The notes beneath the pieces are model-generated. The model saw nothing but the letters and a program-made list of their open reading frames with translations, had not been told where the DNA came from and made no database searches. Both the position numbers and the translations under genes were made by a program. A stretch of 64,000 nucleotides of DNA from JAAOZP01 sp038848185 (GTDB taxonomy: Archaea > Thermoproteota > EX4484-205 > JAAOZP01). The DNA is taken from the NCBI GenBank assembly GCA_038848185.1, contig JAWCNV010000006.1, forward strand, positions 1 to 64,000. Direction: 5' to 3'. Position 1 is the first letter of the stretch. Each line of letters opens with the position of its first letter. Positions 1 through 9,475 of this stretch are shown here, piece after piece.

Positions 1-2
1 TA

Positions 3-356
3 CGTAAAGAGGAGTTTCAAGAAACCGCTTTACACACGATGTTCACGATGCTTGAAACTCCTTGCGACAAGTGCAAGGGACAAACCCTCCTCCTAGGCTA
101 CAGCTTCAACCAGCTCGCGTGGATGATACCGCGACCTAAAGACGGCTCAATGCCTGATAAGCCTCCGTCCCAACACCCTGACAGGCGGGAAATCTTCATG
201 ACAATAGTCAACACCACCCTTGGTAGGAACATCAGTATCGTCAGCGAGGTCTACAGAAGTGACAATAAGGTCACAGGCTTCGGAGAAACAAAGGTCTCGC
301 CAATAGAGGGTGGAATGCTATTCGTCCCCCTACCCAATACACTCCTCTGCTTCTAA
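3..356 (+). CDS. C-terminal part of an unknown protein (runs in from the left edge)
   Basis: The reading frame is open from base 3, so this is probably the 3' end of a longer gene rather than a complete 105-residue protein starting at the ATG at 39. It has a CDKC motif (CxxC) shortly after that ATG, which could bind a metal, and then a hydrophilic stretch. No signal peptide or membrane segment is visible in the part seen. I do not recognise the family. It is followed by an unrelated gene on the same strand after about 80 bases. Confidence 0.45.
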   Translation, partial: RKEEFQETALHTMFTMLETPCDKCKGQTLLLGYSFNQLAWMIPRPKDGSMPDKPPSQHPDRREIFMTIVNTTLGRNISIVSEVYRSDNKVTGFGETKVSPIEGGMLFVPLPNTLLCF

Positions 357-438
357 CAGTATAATCGAGTGCCTCTAAAATCGGTGACGAGGAGAAACTG
401 TTACGCTTAAAAGCCTTCAGACACATTACTAAAAATAG

Positions 439-1032
439 ATGGGTGCAAGGGAGCGCTTCATAGAGTCAATCGAGTATCTTCGTAAAATGGGCTTCTTCGA
501 AGAGTATTCCAACCTATCCTCTGAGGAAATTTTCGAGAAGCTGAAGGAAAAAAGTATTATTCAAATAGAAAAGGAAGATTGGTCTAAAGAGAGCGATTTT
601 GAAATCGACAGGTTTGTCGCAATTTTCGATGAGAAAAAAGTGTGGGGTGGGGAGTTCGACTATCCTCCTAGCCCTGGTGTTGGCTTAAAGTTCTTAAACA
701 GTTTGGCTAGCATATCGAGGGGAGCGTTCCAACCGACTAACCTACGTGAGGAGTGTAAGATTGAGGAAGACAAGCTGCTGGGGCTTGATACAGGCTTCTG
801 TAGAGTTTACTTTGTCTACAAGAGAGGGAGGAGGATGGTTGAATTCCTTTGGAGTGTGAAGGACCGCTGGAACTTCGGGCGTGCTCTAAACCATATAAAC
901 TGGTTGATCCAATACACCGGATACGCATATTACCAGATCCGACACCCAGATATGTACCTCTTTATCGTCCTTAATCTTGAGGAGGCTAAGAAGCTATGGG
1001 AAAGAGGATGGAAGCTTCAAGGCGTATGGTAA
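439..1032 (+). CDS. Unknown 197-residue cytoplasmic protein, candidate immunity partner of the adjacent nuclease-tipped giant
   Basis: A soluble protein rich in aromatic and charged residues, with no signal peptide or membrane helix; I do not recognise the family. Its stop codon lies 3 bases from the stop of the convergent 1713-residue gene, exactly at the end encoding the nuclease-like domain. Immunity genes of polymorphic toxins normally lie next to the toxic C-terminus, although usually on the same strand. That makes an immunity role a reasonable but unproven inference. The start ATG at 439 follows an AT-rich stretch suited to a promoter (around 425-436). Confidence 0.6.
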   Translation: MGARERFIESIEYLRKMGFFEEYSNLSSEEIFEKLKEKSIIQIEKEDWSKESDFEIDRFVAIFDEKKVWGGEFDYPPSPGVGLKFLNSLASISRGAFQPTNLREECKIEEDKLLGLDTGFCRVYFVYKRGRRMVEFLWSVKDRWNFGRALNHINWLIQYTGYAYYQIRHPDMYLFIVLNLEEAKKLWERGWKLQGVW

Positions 1033-1035
1033 ACC

Positions 1036-1413
1036 CTAACTTCCTTCGTATGCCTTAATGAATTCGTCAAAGCCGTTGCAAATGACTAGCCAATTCGTGT
1101 CTCCTCCTAAAGCATCCCTAAGATTCTTCACATAGGCATCAAATTCAGCGAAAACCTCCTTCTTACCGAATACCAAATACACCTTCTTCAATCCTTCTTG
1201 GTCAGCAGCCTTCTTATATCCTCTTAATTGTTCGACGAGCTCGTCGAAATGTTTTGTATACGAATCTTTGCTTGTCCAGTATTTAGACTCAACTATAGCA
1301 TCTCCTAAAACTATGTCTAGGTATTTTTCTCCACTGTCCACATAAACCTTGTAGTGAATGTCCCTGAGCTTTCCTGCATACTGTTTGATTATTTGGAGCT
1401 CTCCAAATTTTCC
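1036..1413 (-). other. PD-(D/E)XK nuclease-like C-terminal domain of the giant protein
   Basis: Last 125 residues of the 1713-residue protein. The visible motif order is E, then D-(8)-E-x-K, then Q in a following helix. This is the classical restriction-endonuclease-like core, and the ExK is intact (VESKYW). Assignment rests on motif pattern only; no structure comparison was possible. The domain would act on nucleic acid once delivered or released. Confidence 0.6.
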
Positions 1414-4400
1414 TAACAGATTCACATCCCCCGTTTTCTCCACCTCTTCTGCTGAAATCGTGTCCTTTGCCGAAGCATCCAGAACCTCAAAGTAGTTCCT
1501 AGCAAGCTTATTGACTAGGTTTTCATCACTAATCTTCAGCATTTCCTTAAAGTATTTTACAGCCTCCTCGAAAGTGCACTTCGGATTCCACCCTGAGTAA
1601 TAAAACTCTATTCCTATAACTTTCTTGGCTCCTCCCGTTCTGACAACCAATTCAGGATCCTTCGTCACCGAAGAAGTTCCATCCTCGAAGGTTATCCTCG
1701 CCATCACCTCCTTGGCTTCCATTTCTTTTTGAATTCTAGCGACAGCATCAAATCCGAATACCTTCCTGACCTCGCTCTGGAGACCCGTTGTCCTATCGCC
1801 TTCAATAGAGAAGTCTATCGGATACTTTTCTCCTACTTTCAGCTCGAGCGTCTTTATCGGGTAGATCGACTCCCAATTCTCCCCACTCCACTTTAGAGTG
1901 AGCCTTAGGGAGGCTACCTGCTCATCCCCGAGTTGCTTAACCTCCAGTAATGCCTCTCTTATTTCAACTGGGTCTGCACTAGGTGGTGTGCCCGATACCT
2001 CCAAACACCTAACGGTACCATCCTCATAAAACCTCAACCACAGCAGGCGCCCCCTCTCAACGCTCTTAACATTCGTTTCAACGGTTAGACCAAGCCCGTG
2101 ATGCGAGTCTTTAACCGTCTTCCCAAATCTAGATTCTTCCACCCTGAAGCCGCCTATCTTCAGACCGCTTTCCACGAAATCCAAGAAAACATCTCCTTCT
2201 AGGGATGGCAACGAGAAGTACTTGGGGAAGTGGAGTTCCGGCACGTACCCGCAGATCTCAAGCTTCACCTTCTTCCCCGCAAGGTCTTCTCTGTATTCCT
2301 TCGGAACCATGACCTCATTCGTCCCGTCAGTATCTATGGTCCACATCACCACAGTGGTTCCTCCATCCGATTCCAATTCCGCCCTCACCCTGTAGGTTCC
2401 GGCGCCGATCTTGGTGTTGAGCCACACATGGCCTTCCCCTCCCACATTTCTGCTCTCGAACGCGTAGTACTCCACCTCGGACAGGGTTCCCATAGCCTTT
2501 GAGATGAGTTCCGGCTGTGTGACGAGCTCGATGAGGCGGTTAGGCTCTTCTAACGCTACCTGTAAGCTTTTCAGGCCGTTCACATCCAGCCCTTCGATCT
2601 TACTCAACAGACCAGAATTCATAATGTCCCTCAACTTTCCGGATTCAATCGCGAGCCTAAGCCATTCGACTACGTTGCTTCCGGCTTCCCTCGACTTGCC
2701 GGCTATGGTGTCAAGCCCATTGAGAATCCTTTTTCTCTCCTCGATGCTCAGCCTAGCTTCATCCAGCCTGCAGAACAGCTCGTAGGTCTTCCACTGGTCC
2801 GTGTGCTCAGCAACCTCAGTCATCCTACCGTTGAGCTCAGCCACCGCGTTAAGCCCCTTGACCGCGTCCTCCATGCTCCTGTAGCAGTCCTCGTCCCTAG
2901 GCTTGGACTCAGCCTCTTCCACCGCGTTCTTAATCCGGGTCTTCACCGACTGCCATATCTCAAGCGTCTCCCCCCTCAGCTTCTCCAGCGCCCCGAGGAT
3001 GGTGAGCTTCGCAAGAGTCAGGGCTTCCCCAGGGTTCTTAACAATCCATGCTATTGTCCTCCTGCCCTTAACAAGGGCCTCGATCAAGTCATACAGCGCG
3101 AATGTTAACCATGCTTTCAGGCTGCCGAGGGCGCTCCACATGTTTGCCTTGAAACTCTCCATCTTCGGCCTGAGCTCAGCCGCTATCCTTGTCGCTGCCA
3201 AGAACGACGTTACTGAGAGGACTGCTCCAACTATCCTGCCGCACGCTAAGCCCTTGTCATACTCCTCCGCGTTGGGGTTGAAGGCTGTCTCGAAGTCTGA
3301 GATGCCTACGTTGAAAACTATGTTCAGCCCAGTGTCAAACATGACCTTTGCGGACGCCGTCCTGTAGGCTTTCGACTCCTCCCAGAATAATTCAGCCAGA
3401 GGCCCCTCAGGCTGGAAAGGCTTGTATACTCCTGTCGGAGGAGCTCCGTATGGAGGCGGGGCTTTGGGGGGAGTGTAGTTGCTCAGCCTGTAGCTGAGGT
3501 TGCCGTAGAAGTCTGCGAGACCGCCTAGGAATATGGCCGTGTCCGCACCCTGTCTAAGCTGCTCGGCGTTCACGAATGACCCCCCTATTAGGTGGAAAAG
3601 CGTTGCGCCGATTGAGAGGGCTGTGCCCACGTAGGCTGCTGCGGTGCCTCCGCCTGTCAGGGCTGAGGTCAGGATTATTATTGAGCTCGTTACCAGTATG
3701 CCGCCCAGCTGATCCTTTAAGCTAGTCCAGAAGCCTGCCCAAAAGGGCGAGGCCTCCGGGCTAAGGTCGAACACTATTTGAGCAGCCTCGTTTGAACCGT
3801 AGAGCAGCCTGACGATGTACGTGTAGCCTTCTGATGCTATGGAGCTTGCCAGCGTAACGTTGTATCTCATGCCCTTAACTAGGAGAGGGGTGCTGTAGCG
3901 TTTCCAAACAGGCTTACCGTATTGGGGAGACCAGCTTAACTGGTCAACCTTCATCACGTACCTCGCGTCAGCACCCGCATAGTTCTTGACTTGGATGGAT
4001 TTGAGGGGCCCGCTTCCCCTTATGCTGAGGGGGTGGTAGATGAGGGTTAGGAAGCCTGTTTCGCCAGATGGTTCAGAGAACCTGGTTGCGTTAGTAAGCT
4101 TATTCCAGCCGATCCTGAACTCGCCCTGCAGACTGTTTTCTGTTATGTAGTTGCTGATTGTCTGGTTGTATGCTGCGAACTGGGTTGCGTCCAAGAGTAT
4201 CTTCGAGCTGTTGACCCAAGTTTCGTAGGATAGTGTCACGTTGAATTCCTCTGGCACTATCCCCCTCCTCAGCTCATGCCTGCTCACCCCGGTGAGCCTG
4301 CAGGCATCCTCCTCCCTCAGCACCACCATGTCCCCGTAAAGCGGTTCAACCCTCTCCATCACATACCTTGATGCATCCTCCCCAGGACTTTTTTCACCTG

Positions 4401-6177
4401 CCTCAAGCTCTATGCCTAATACGGGGAGGGTTAGGGAGAGGGGTGCTATTGTTCCCTCCAGCAGCGTTTCGCCCAGCATGAACGAGGCGGTCATGTTAGC
4501 TCTGTTCAGCATGCTTCGAATCATGTTTTCGAAAGCGTTGACCCCCAGGCTGTGCAGCCTTATCCTCATTAGGCATTTGTATCCGGGTATGGTGACGTTC
4601 AGCCTCTCCTCGTGCACAGGAATCATCACGAGAAGCCTATCGTAGTGCTCAGGAACATCACGGTACTCGGGTACGGCTATCAGGTACTCCTCCCCCGTAA
4701 CCCATGGGGGAGCATAATTCAGGTAGAGGTGGGTGCTTGAGACGAAGGTGGGCGGGAAATAACCGTAGATGATTATGATCTTAACGATGGCGTGTTTAGC
4801 GAGGAGGCAGGTGTAGGAGTAGTCAACGCTCCCACCTGGGGGGATGACACCAAGGTAGTAGCTTGGCCCCCAAGCCCAGAGCCAGGGCAGAACATCCAAG
4901 AGCTCACCATCCCAGTCGATGTAGGTGGGGAAGAACCATGCCTTGGTGGGGCTACCGCCGACATTCCTGACCCTGAAGCTCAGGTTTACAAACCCGGGGG
5001 CTGAGCCTGTGAAGTTTAGAACTGTGATGGCTATGCAGGGGTGCTCCGGCCCAATGACCTCGATGGGGAGAGCGTAATCCTTAGAACCGTCCTGGAAGAC
5101 GGCGTTGCCCTCAGCCTCGAAGACAACACTATGGTTACCCGTCTTAACCGCCTTAAGGGTGAAGTGGCCGTAGGGCTGAGAGGTTGTGAGGTGGAGGGTA
5201 TCGTACCCAACCACTTGGAAGCCTTCGCACGTGCTTATTCTGACTATAGCGTCCAGAGGCTCCTTAATCCAGTCTGAGTAGGGGTAGCCGGCGTTAGGAT
5301 CGTTGGGGATGCCGCAGACAGTTATTGTTATTTCGCTGCCGACGGGGAACCATGGTCTCCAAACACTCTCGTCAACCAGCCAGGCTGAGCCGTTAGGCGG
5401 GCCTATTGGCGTCATAACCTCAACCTTAATCCTGTACTTGGGAAATAGCACGCTGAACTCCCTCACGTGCTCCGGGACAACAGTGACAAGCTCATGAGAA
5501 TGCTCAGGCATGGTGACGTTCAAGCCGAGCCCCCGGGTAACAGTGCTATCCCCAAGCGTCGCCGTGGTGTCTAGGAAAGGCTTGATCAGCCTGGTCAAAG
5601 TCTCGTTGGTCTCGAGGCTCCTATAGGTCACGTTGAGGAGCGTAGTCAGATTCCTGACACTGTAGTATTTTACCAGTGTCTCGTTCCAAGTCTCGTAGAG
5701 TATCTTGACGTTGGTTGAGTTGTAGTGGGTGTAGTTGAGGGGCTTGTCGGAGACTACTGGTATCTTGGCTTTGACGCTTCCATCAGAGGGCTTCTCAACC
5801 CTTAGGCCGGTGAGGTTCAGCGCAACAGTGCTCCCGTTAACCTCGACGGGGATTGTAGCGTTTGGATAAATTCTGCTAAGATTCTCCCTGAGGGCCTGCT
5901 CAGAGTAGCCTAGGCTTATGAACGGGGCAAGATCCATCCAGAGCCTCTCAGCACGGGAAGGGTCGAACCCGTCTGGAGCAACGTACTCGCACTCCTCAAT
6001 CGGCTCAGACTCCGGCGGGAGAGCATCCCTCAGGTAACCTTCAAGCCTGCCCAGGAAACCCTCATAGTCCTCCTGCTGAGCAAGAACCCTTGCGACAAGC
6101 AGGTGGGGTGTGAAATCCATGCTTAAGGCTATGAGTATTAGAAGTATCCCCGCAGCCTTGGCTCTCCGCCCGATCAT
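1036..6177 (-). CDS. Giant secreted multidomain protein with C-terminal PD-(D/E)XK nuclease-like domain (polymorphic-toxin-like)
   Basis: 1713 residues. Residues 1-34 form a signal peptide. Residues 60-800 are an extracellular region rich in N-x-S/T glycosylation sequons and probably beta-sandwich domains. A long hydrophobic Gly/Ala-rich stretch (about 826-866) and a Pro-rich linker (903-925) follow. Next come a helical region to about 1250, two beta-rich domains, and the tail from about 1589. The tail carries Glu1593 (GKFGE), Asp1621 (YLDIV), Glu1630 and Lys1632 (VESKYW) and Gln1650 (EQLRGY), the order and spacing of a PD-(D/E)XK nuclease core. Export signal, presentation region, hydrophobic segment and terminal nuclease match polymorphic toxins. 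The start overlaps the stop of the upstream secreted gene (ATGA), so the two are one operon. Another possibility is a surface protein with a vestigial nuclease fold. Confidence 0.8.
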   Translation of the reverse strand: MIGRRAKAAGILLILIALSMDFTPHLLVARVLAQQEDYEGFLGRLEGYLRDALPPESEPIEECEYVAPDGFDPSRAERLWMDLAPFISLGYSEQALRENLSRIYPNATIPVEVNGSTVALNLTGLRVEKPSDGSVKAKIPVVSDKPLNYTHYNSTNVKILYETWNETLVKYYSVRNLTTLLNVTYRSLETNETLTRLIKPFLDTTATLGDSTVTRGLGLNVTMPEHSHELVTVVPEHVREFSVLFPKYRIKVEVMTPIGPPNGSAWLVDESVWRPWFPVGSEITITVCGIPNDPNAGYPYSDWIKEPLDAIVRISTCEGFQVVGYDTLHLTTSQPYGHFTLKAVKTGNHSVVFEAEGNAVFQDGSKDYALPIEVIGPEHPCIAITVLNFTGSAPGFVNLSFRVRNVGGSPTKAWFFPTYIDWDGELLDVLPWLWAWGPSYYLGVIPPGGSVDYSYTCLLAKHAIVKIIIIYGYFPPTFVSSTHLYLNYAPPWVTGEEYLIAVPEYRDVPEHYDRLLVMIPVHEERLNVTIPGYKCLMRIRLHSLGVNAFENMIRSMLNRANMTASFMLGETLLEGTIAPLSLTLPVLGIELEAGEKSPGEDASRYVMERVEPLYGDMVVLREEDACRLTGVSRHELRRGIVPEEFNVTLSYETWVNSSKILLDATQFAAYNQTISNYITENSLQGEFRIGWNKLTNATRFSEPSGETGFLTLIYHPLSIRGSGPLKSIQVKNYAGADARYVMKVDQLSWSPQYGKPVWKRYSTPLLVKGMRYNVTLASSIASEGYTYIVRLLYGSNEAAQIVFDLSPEASPFWAGFWTSLKDQLGGILVTSSIIILTSALTGGGTAAAYVGTALSIGATLFHLIGGSFVNAEQLRQGADTAIFLGGLADFYGNLSYRLSNYTPPKAPPPYGAPPTGVYKPFQPEGPLAELFWEESKAYRTASAKVMFDTGLNIVFNVGISDFETAFNPNAEEYDKGLACGRIVGAVLSVTSFLAATRIAAELRPKMESFKANMWSALGSLKAWLTFALYDLIEALVKGRRTIAWIVKNPGEALTLAKLTILGALEKLRGETLEIWQSVKTRIKNAVEEAESKPRDEDCYRSMEDAVKGLNAVAELNGRMTEVAEHTDQWKTYELFCRLDEARLSIEERKRILNGLDTIAGKSREAGSNVVEWLRLAIESGKLRDIMNSGLLSKIEGLDVNGLKSLQVALEEPNRLIELVTQPELISKAMGTLSEVEYYAFESRNVGGEGHVWLNTKIGAGTYRVRAELESDGGTTVVMWTIDTDGTNEVMVPKEYREDLAGKKVKLEICGYVPELHFPKYFSLPSLEGDVFLDFVESGLKIGGFRVEESRFGKTVKDSHHGLGLTVETNVKSVERGRLLWLRFYEDGTVRCLEVSGTPPSADPVEIREALLEVKQLGDEQVASLRLTLKWSGENWESIYPIKTLELKVGEKYPIDFSIEGDRTTGLQSEVRKVFGFDAVARIQKEMEAKEVMARITFEDGTSSVTKDPELVVRTGGAKKVIGIEFYYSGWNPKCTFEEAVKYFKEMLKISDENLVNKLARNYFEVLDASAKDTISAEEVEKTGDVNLLGKFGELQIIKQYAGKLRDIHYKVYVDSGEKYLDIVLGDAIVESKYWTSKDSYTKHFDELVEQLRGYKKAADQEGLKKVYLVFGKKEVFAEFDAYVKNLRDALGGDTNWLVICNGFDEFIKAYEGS

Positions 6178-7319
6178 TTCCTCATCCTAAGCCTTTTAAA
6201 AGTCAGAATTATGATGGAGACAGCTATTGCCATTATTAGGAGGATTATTAGAACCATGTTTTCAAATCTTAGCCTCTCAACACTCCCGTTGAGTTCAGCT
6301 ATCTGCCGCTCCTGCTGAGTGACGTTCTCCATCAGCCCCCAGACCTGGTTTTGAAGAGTGCCGATGGCGTAGCCTGAGTCCCTGACAGCTATCCTAAGCC
6401 TCTCGTTCTCCTCAGCCAGAGAATTAAGCCACCTCCCCATCTCATCCGCATTAGCCTTCAGAATAGTGTAGTTAGCCAAGAGCCTCCTGTAGAGGCTTCT
6501 CAAGCCTGTTTCAATCCTCACACTAGTACCAACAATCTCTGAATCTGGAGTAACCACGAAAACGTTTAATGTTCCTTGATCCTTGATTCTTACGATTAGG
6601 CTCTGACCATTCCTAGTAACATTCTCCTCAATGAAGCCCCCGTCCCACTCAACCAGCCTAGCACCCACACTCATAATCTCCCCAGGATAGGTGAAGGCAA
6701 CGATAGTCTCATTCTCGTTGAACTCGATTGAACTCAGCCTCAGCTCAGAAGACATCGCAGTAGGTTCCCCAACCACCCTAACCATGAAGTCTCCTGGTCT
6801 ATTGCTCGTAGCGTTCATCGAAGCCAGGGTTTCATGCGTGTCCGTGTTGACGATGAGGCTGCTGTTAGCTATTGGAGGATCATTATCCACGCTAATCCAG
6901 AGCTGGGAACCATCCAGAGTAAACATTGGGATGATGACAACGTAGAACTCCCCGGTTACGACAACGTTTGGAATCTCAACGGTGTACCAGTCCAACACAT
7001 TGTTCTTGAAAACCTCGTTAAAGGAGAAGGAGGCTGAGTACTTGGTGTTGAGGTTGCTGTCGCAGACCTGAATATAGAAGCTTCCTGAGCCCCTGAGGGA
7101 GCAGACGCCGTGAACCCTTACCGATTTAATCCTCCAGCTTGGAGAAGGAGGGGAGAACCTTACCATAGCCCCACTAGGGTAGAAGTCTGACCAACCATAG
7201 TCGAAGCCGCCATCGTCATGGCTAAGCTCAAACGTTGCTGGGGAAACAGGGATTTGGTTGAGGTTGAACAGTAGGGTTGAGAAGGCTAGTATTAGGAGTA
7301 TTGACCTAAGCCTCTTCAA
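6174..7319 (-). CDS. Secreted, C-terminally membrane-anchored coiled-coil protein; operon partner of the giant protein
   Basis: The open frame reaches 7439. A TTG at 7319 is the better start: it gives a clean signal peptide (KRLRS, then a hydrophobic run ending in SPA) and lies about 30 bases after a TATA box at 7345-7358, a near-leaderless arrangement. The mature part (about 380 residues) has a beta-sandwich-like N-terminal domain with several N-glycosylation sequons. A coiled coil (NEE, LRI and LRF heptads) follows, then one transmembrane helix and the basic tail KRLRMRK. The stop overlaps the start of the giant gene by 4 bases. A role as anchor, receptor or assembly partner for the giant protein is inferred only from this coupling. 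Its first part is duplicated at 10.8-11.1 kb. Confidence 0.7.
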   Translation of the reverse strand: MKRLRSILLILAFSTLLFNLNQIPVSPATFELSHDDGGFDYGWSDFYPSGAMVRFSPPSPSWRIKSVRVHGVCSLRGSGSFYIQVCDSNLNTKYSASFSFNEVFKNNVLDWYTVEIPNVVVTGEFYVVIIPMFTLDGSQLWISVDNDPPIANSSLIVNTDTHETLASMNATSNRPGDFMVRVVGEPTAMSSELRLSSIEFNENETIVAFTYPGEIMSVGARLVEWDGGFIEENVTRNGQSLIVRIKDQGTLNVFVVTPDSEIVGTSVRIETGLRSLYRRLLANYTILKANADEMGRWLNSLAEENERLRIAVRDSGYAIGTLQNQVWGLMENVTQQERQIAELNGSVERLRFENMVLIILLIMAIAVSIIILTFKRLRMRK

Positions 7320-7447
7320 GACTCTCCCATCGCAATGGGAATGGGATATAAAAATATTGTGTCGCAAAACGACAAAGCATGCTCTCAAACTAATATACCA
7401 CCATACTGAAACAATCGTTGAAAAACCCTTTTTATACACCCATATTA
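7093..7447 (-). repeat. Direct repeat copy A: promoter, signal peptide and first domain of the secreted partner gene
   Basis: About 355 bases closely resembling 10856-11209 in the same orientation, covering the upstream region, the TATA box and dyad, the TTG start, the signal peptide and roughly the first 70 codons. Identity by eye is about 85 percent. The copy ends at the sequence CCCATATTA at its upstream edge in both places, which marks the recombination boundary. Confidence 0.8.
7345..7374 (-). promoter_or_regulatory. TATA box with adjoining inverted repeat TGTCG-N5-CGACA
   Basis: An AT-rich TATA element (7345-7358) is directly preceded, in the direction of transcription, by a perfect 5-base inverted repeat (arms 7360-7364 and 7370-7374). 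The same TATA plus repeat, with one arm base changed, occurs in the second copy at 11107-11136. Conservation of the dyad next to the TATA box suggests a repressor or activator site. Confidence 0.55.
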
Positions 7448-7511
7448 ACCATAAGAGGAGTATTAGGTGGAAAAAGTCGCAACATAGTTTAGAAAGTTAT
7501 CTAGCCTTTTT

Positions 7512-8521
7512 ATGTTGAGGCATCATGTTTTTATAATTAAATGTTCTAAAATACAGATTAGATTGAGTATAGAAAACGAGGATGTTAAAAAAAGATTGGA
7601 ATCAAAAGTTCATGGTACTATTATCGTGGGAATAGCGTTAACTGTTCTCACGGGAGTATTACTATATTTGCTTCCTATCGTATGCGGGATGGATGCCTCT
7701 CTTCTTATAATATTATTTTTGATGTTTACAGTATGTCTTATACCAAGTTATTTTCTTAAAGTCTTTAGGTTTCTTATTGTAAATATTTTTCTTATTTGGC
7801 TATCGCCCTTAATCACAATACTTTTGAACATAGTTTCTCCGAAATACAATATTCAACCTATGAGTTATCTTCTCGCGATGGAAATAGTTGTATATTTCCT
7901 TTTTATTGTATGGTGGATAGGTAGTGTCGCAATTTTAAGACTTTTTATTGGATACGAAAAATTGTACAAACCTATCATTTACTCATATGCAGTTAATGAC
8001 GAAATTAATGGACGTTCTCTTGAAGGATTTAAAAAGCTATTTCGCTTATTAGGTGCAAGAGTGGTCTCGGTATTTAGAACTAAGAAAATAAAAATCATCG
8101 AGTTCATTTATAAAAAAGACTGCTATATCGCTTGTTTCTATCCAAAAGAAAACCAAAAGACAGAGCTGGATGTCATAGTTTTCAAGCTTCATCATGATAC
8201 CATTATTCAACCTGTAAGAGAAAATGTCGAGGTCTTTTTTCTCTTTTCGAGGCTGCTGCAATAAAATGGAATGAACAGAAGAAAATTTCTCGATTAGAAG
8301 CAGAAAGTAATCCAAGATTCTTGCATGAAACTGAAGATGCTTTAATTTCATTATACGCATCTCCAATTAGAATCCGTACCCCAATACCTAAACCGTCAAT
8401 TGCTGAAGTCAAGAGTTTTATTGAACGTCATCCGGATTGGATAAATTTCATCCGCGGTATCCTCGCAACAGTTATTGCAGGAATAATCCTTTCCTATATT
8501 CTTCGCGGATTATCCTTCTAA
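7512..8521 (+). pseudogene. Four-helix membrane protein gene split by a frameshift
   Basis: The first frame (7512-8264) encodes 250 residues with about four hydrophobic helices (residues 35-155) and a soluble domain. It ends abnormally just after a T6 run at 8235-8240. The frame one base back (-1) continues without stop from there, reading EAAAIKWNEQKKISRLEAES and on through the segment at 8321-8521, which ends in one more membrane helix and a stop. Joining the frames gives a smooth protein of about 336 residues. This may be a real mutation, a sequencing error in the homopolymer or a programmed -1 shift. TTG at 7561 is a possible later start. The gene is AT-rich, like the rest of this insert, and its family is unknown. 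Confidence 0.6.
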
Positions 8522-8875
8522 TAGGATCTTGGATAAAAGAGGATTAAAACCTAACTTCGTAAATAGATCTCCGGACTAATTCGGAGAACAGAGAAAAGAA
8601 ACAATTTTAAAGAGTGGCTATAAGAGATGAAAAAGATTATTGGTTAACGTACCATACGGATTAAAAATAGCCTTTAACAAAGCCTCTTTAACCCCTTCTT
8701 CCTCCTGTGGCGGCGATTATCCCTCGTCACGATACAGCTGGAGATGAATATCATTTTAGTCACGTAGTCTGGGTTCTCGATGCCGGTAACATCCGTAAGA
8801 AACGCCTCTGAACTCCTATGCCGCAGACGCCTTTAACCAGCCCCAGCAGTTAAACCGGCCTACTCCTAATAAATC
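8522..8875. other. Intergenic stretch without a convincing gene
   Basis: This stretch lies between the frameshifted membrane gene and the three-gene operon. On the minus strand a frame of about 53 codons (roughly 8674-8835) is open but has no good start; its residues are hydrophilic and Arg-rich, perhaps a remnant. No repeat, tRNA or clear terminator was seen. Confidence 0.3.
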
Positions 8876-9475
8876 TTATGCATTCTTCAGCAAATCTTTT
8901 GCCAAACATCTCATCCTTTTATTCCATGCGAATAAATAATAAAGATCAATATCCTTCATCCTCTCATATAAGACTTTGTCTATCCATTCGGGAAGAATAG
9001 TCATTACCAACAATATGGGGTGGCTCTTGTCAATTGTCTGTATTGCGTTGTAAGCTGTCAAACCAGTTCTAAGAACTGTATCAACGAGAAGCACTGTTTT
9101 ATTAACTAGTGGCACTTCTGGAGGTTTGACAGGTTGGAATTTCTCTGTTATCCCCCATCGATCATTGATAAATATAAACTTTTTTTCATAGTTTGCAGAA
9201 AGGATACTTGCAAGTGAACAACCTGACCCACCCAATGCTGCGACATAATCGATTTCTCTCCAAATATCCTTCACCTCTTCATAAAGAGCGTTGACTATCT
9301 TAACGAGTAAATTGCTATCCGATATTGCTCTCCATTCAAAAATATCGAACCCTTCTTTGTCGCCACAGATACGGATGATTTCTTTTACAATATCTGTTTT
9401 TAAAAAAGTATTTAACACCTCATCTTTTAAGGGAGTTAGAATATCACCTATTTTGCATTTCAACGAAAACTTCAC
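8876..9475 (-). CDS. Phosphoribosyltransferase-fold protein, last gene of a three-gene operon
   Basis: 199 residues. The core VLLVDTVLRTGLTA (about residues 128-141) has the PRPP-binding loop pattern of type I phosphoribosyltransferases (hydrophobic run, D-[DT], then TG and T/A). It is preceded by a Gly-rich loop (ALGGSGCS) and a beta strand (KKFIFINDRWG), as in orotate or purine phosphoribosyltransferases. The usual second acidic residue of the loop is Thr here (VDT instead of VDD or VED), so activity may be altered. The start overlaps the preceding gene by 4 bases. The substrate is unknown; coupling to a membrane-protein gene and an unknown helical protein suggests a specialised rather than salvage role. 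Confidence 0.65.
   Translation of the reverse strand: MKFSLKCKIGDILTPLKDEVLNTFLKTDIVKEIIRICGDKEGFDIFEWRAISDSNLLVKIVNALYEEVKDIWREIDYVAALGGSGCSLASILSANYEKKFIFINDRWGITEKFQPVKPPEVPLVNKTVLLVDTVLRTGLTAYNAIQTIDKSHPILLVMTILPEWIDKVLYERMKDIDLYYLFAWNKRMRCLAKDLLKNA

Noticed and set aside
2903..3367. A 154-codon plus-strand frame inside the giant secreted protein gene
   Set aside because: It lies entirely within the antisense of a well-supported coding region and has no promoter or ribosome-binding site.
8674..8835. A possible PIN-domain or nuclease remnant on the minus strand
   Set aside because: The short frame contains isolated TRDN-like residues but lacks the spacing of PIN acidic residues and has no start codon.
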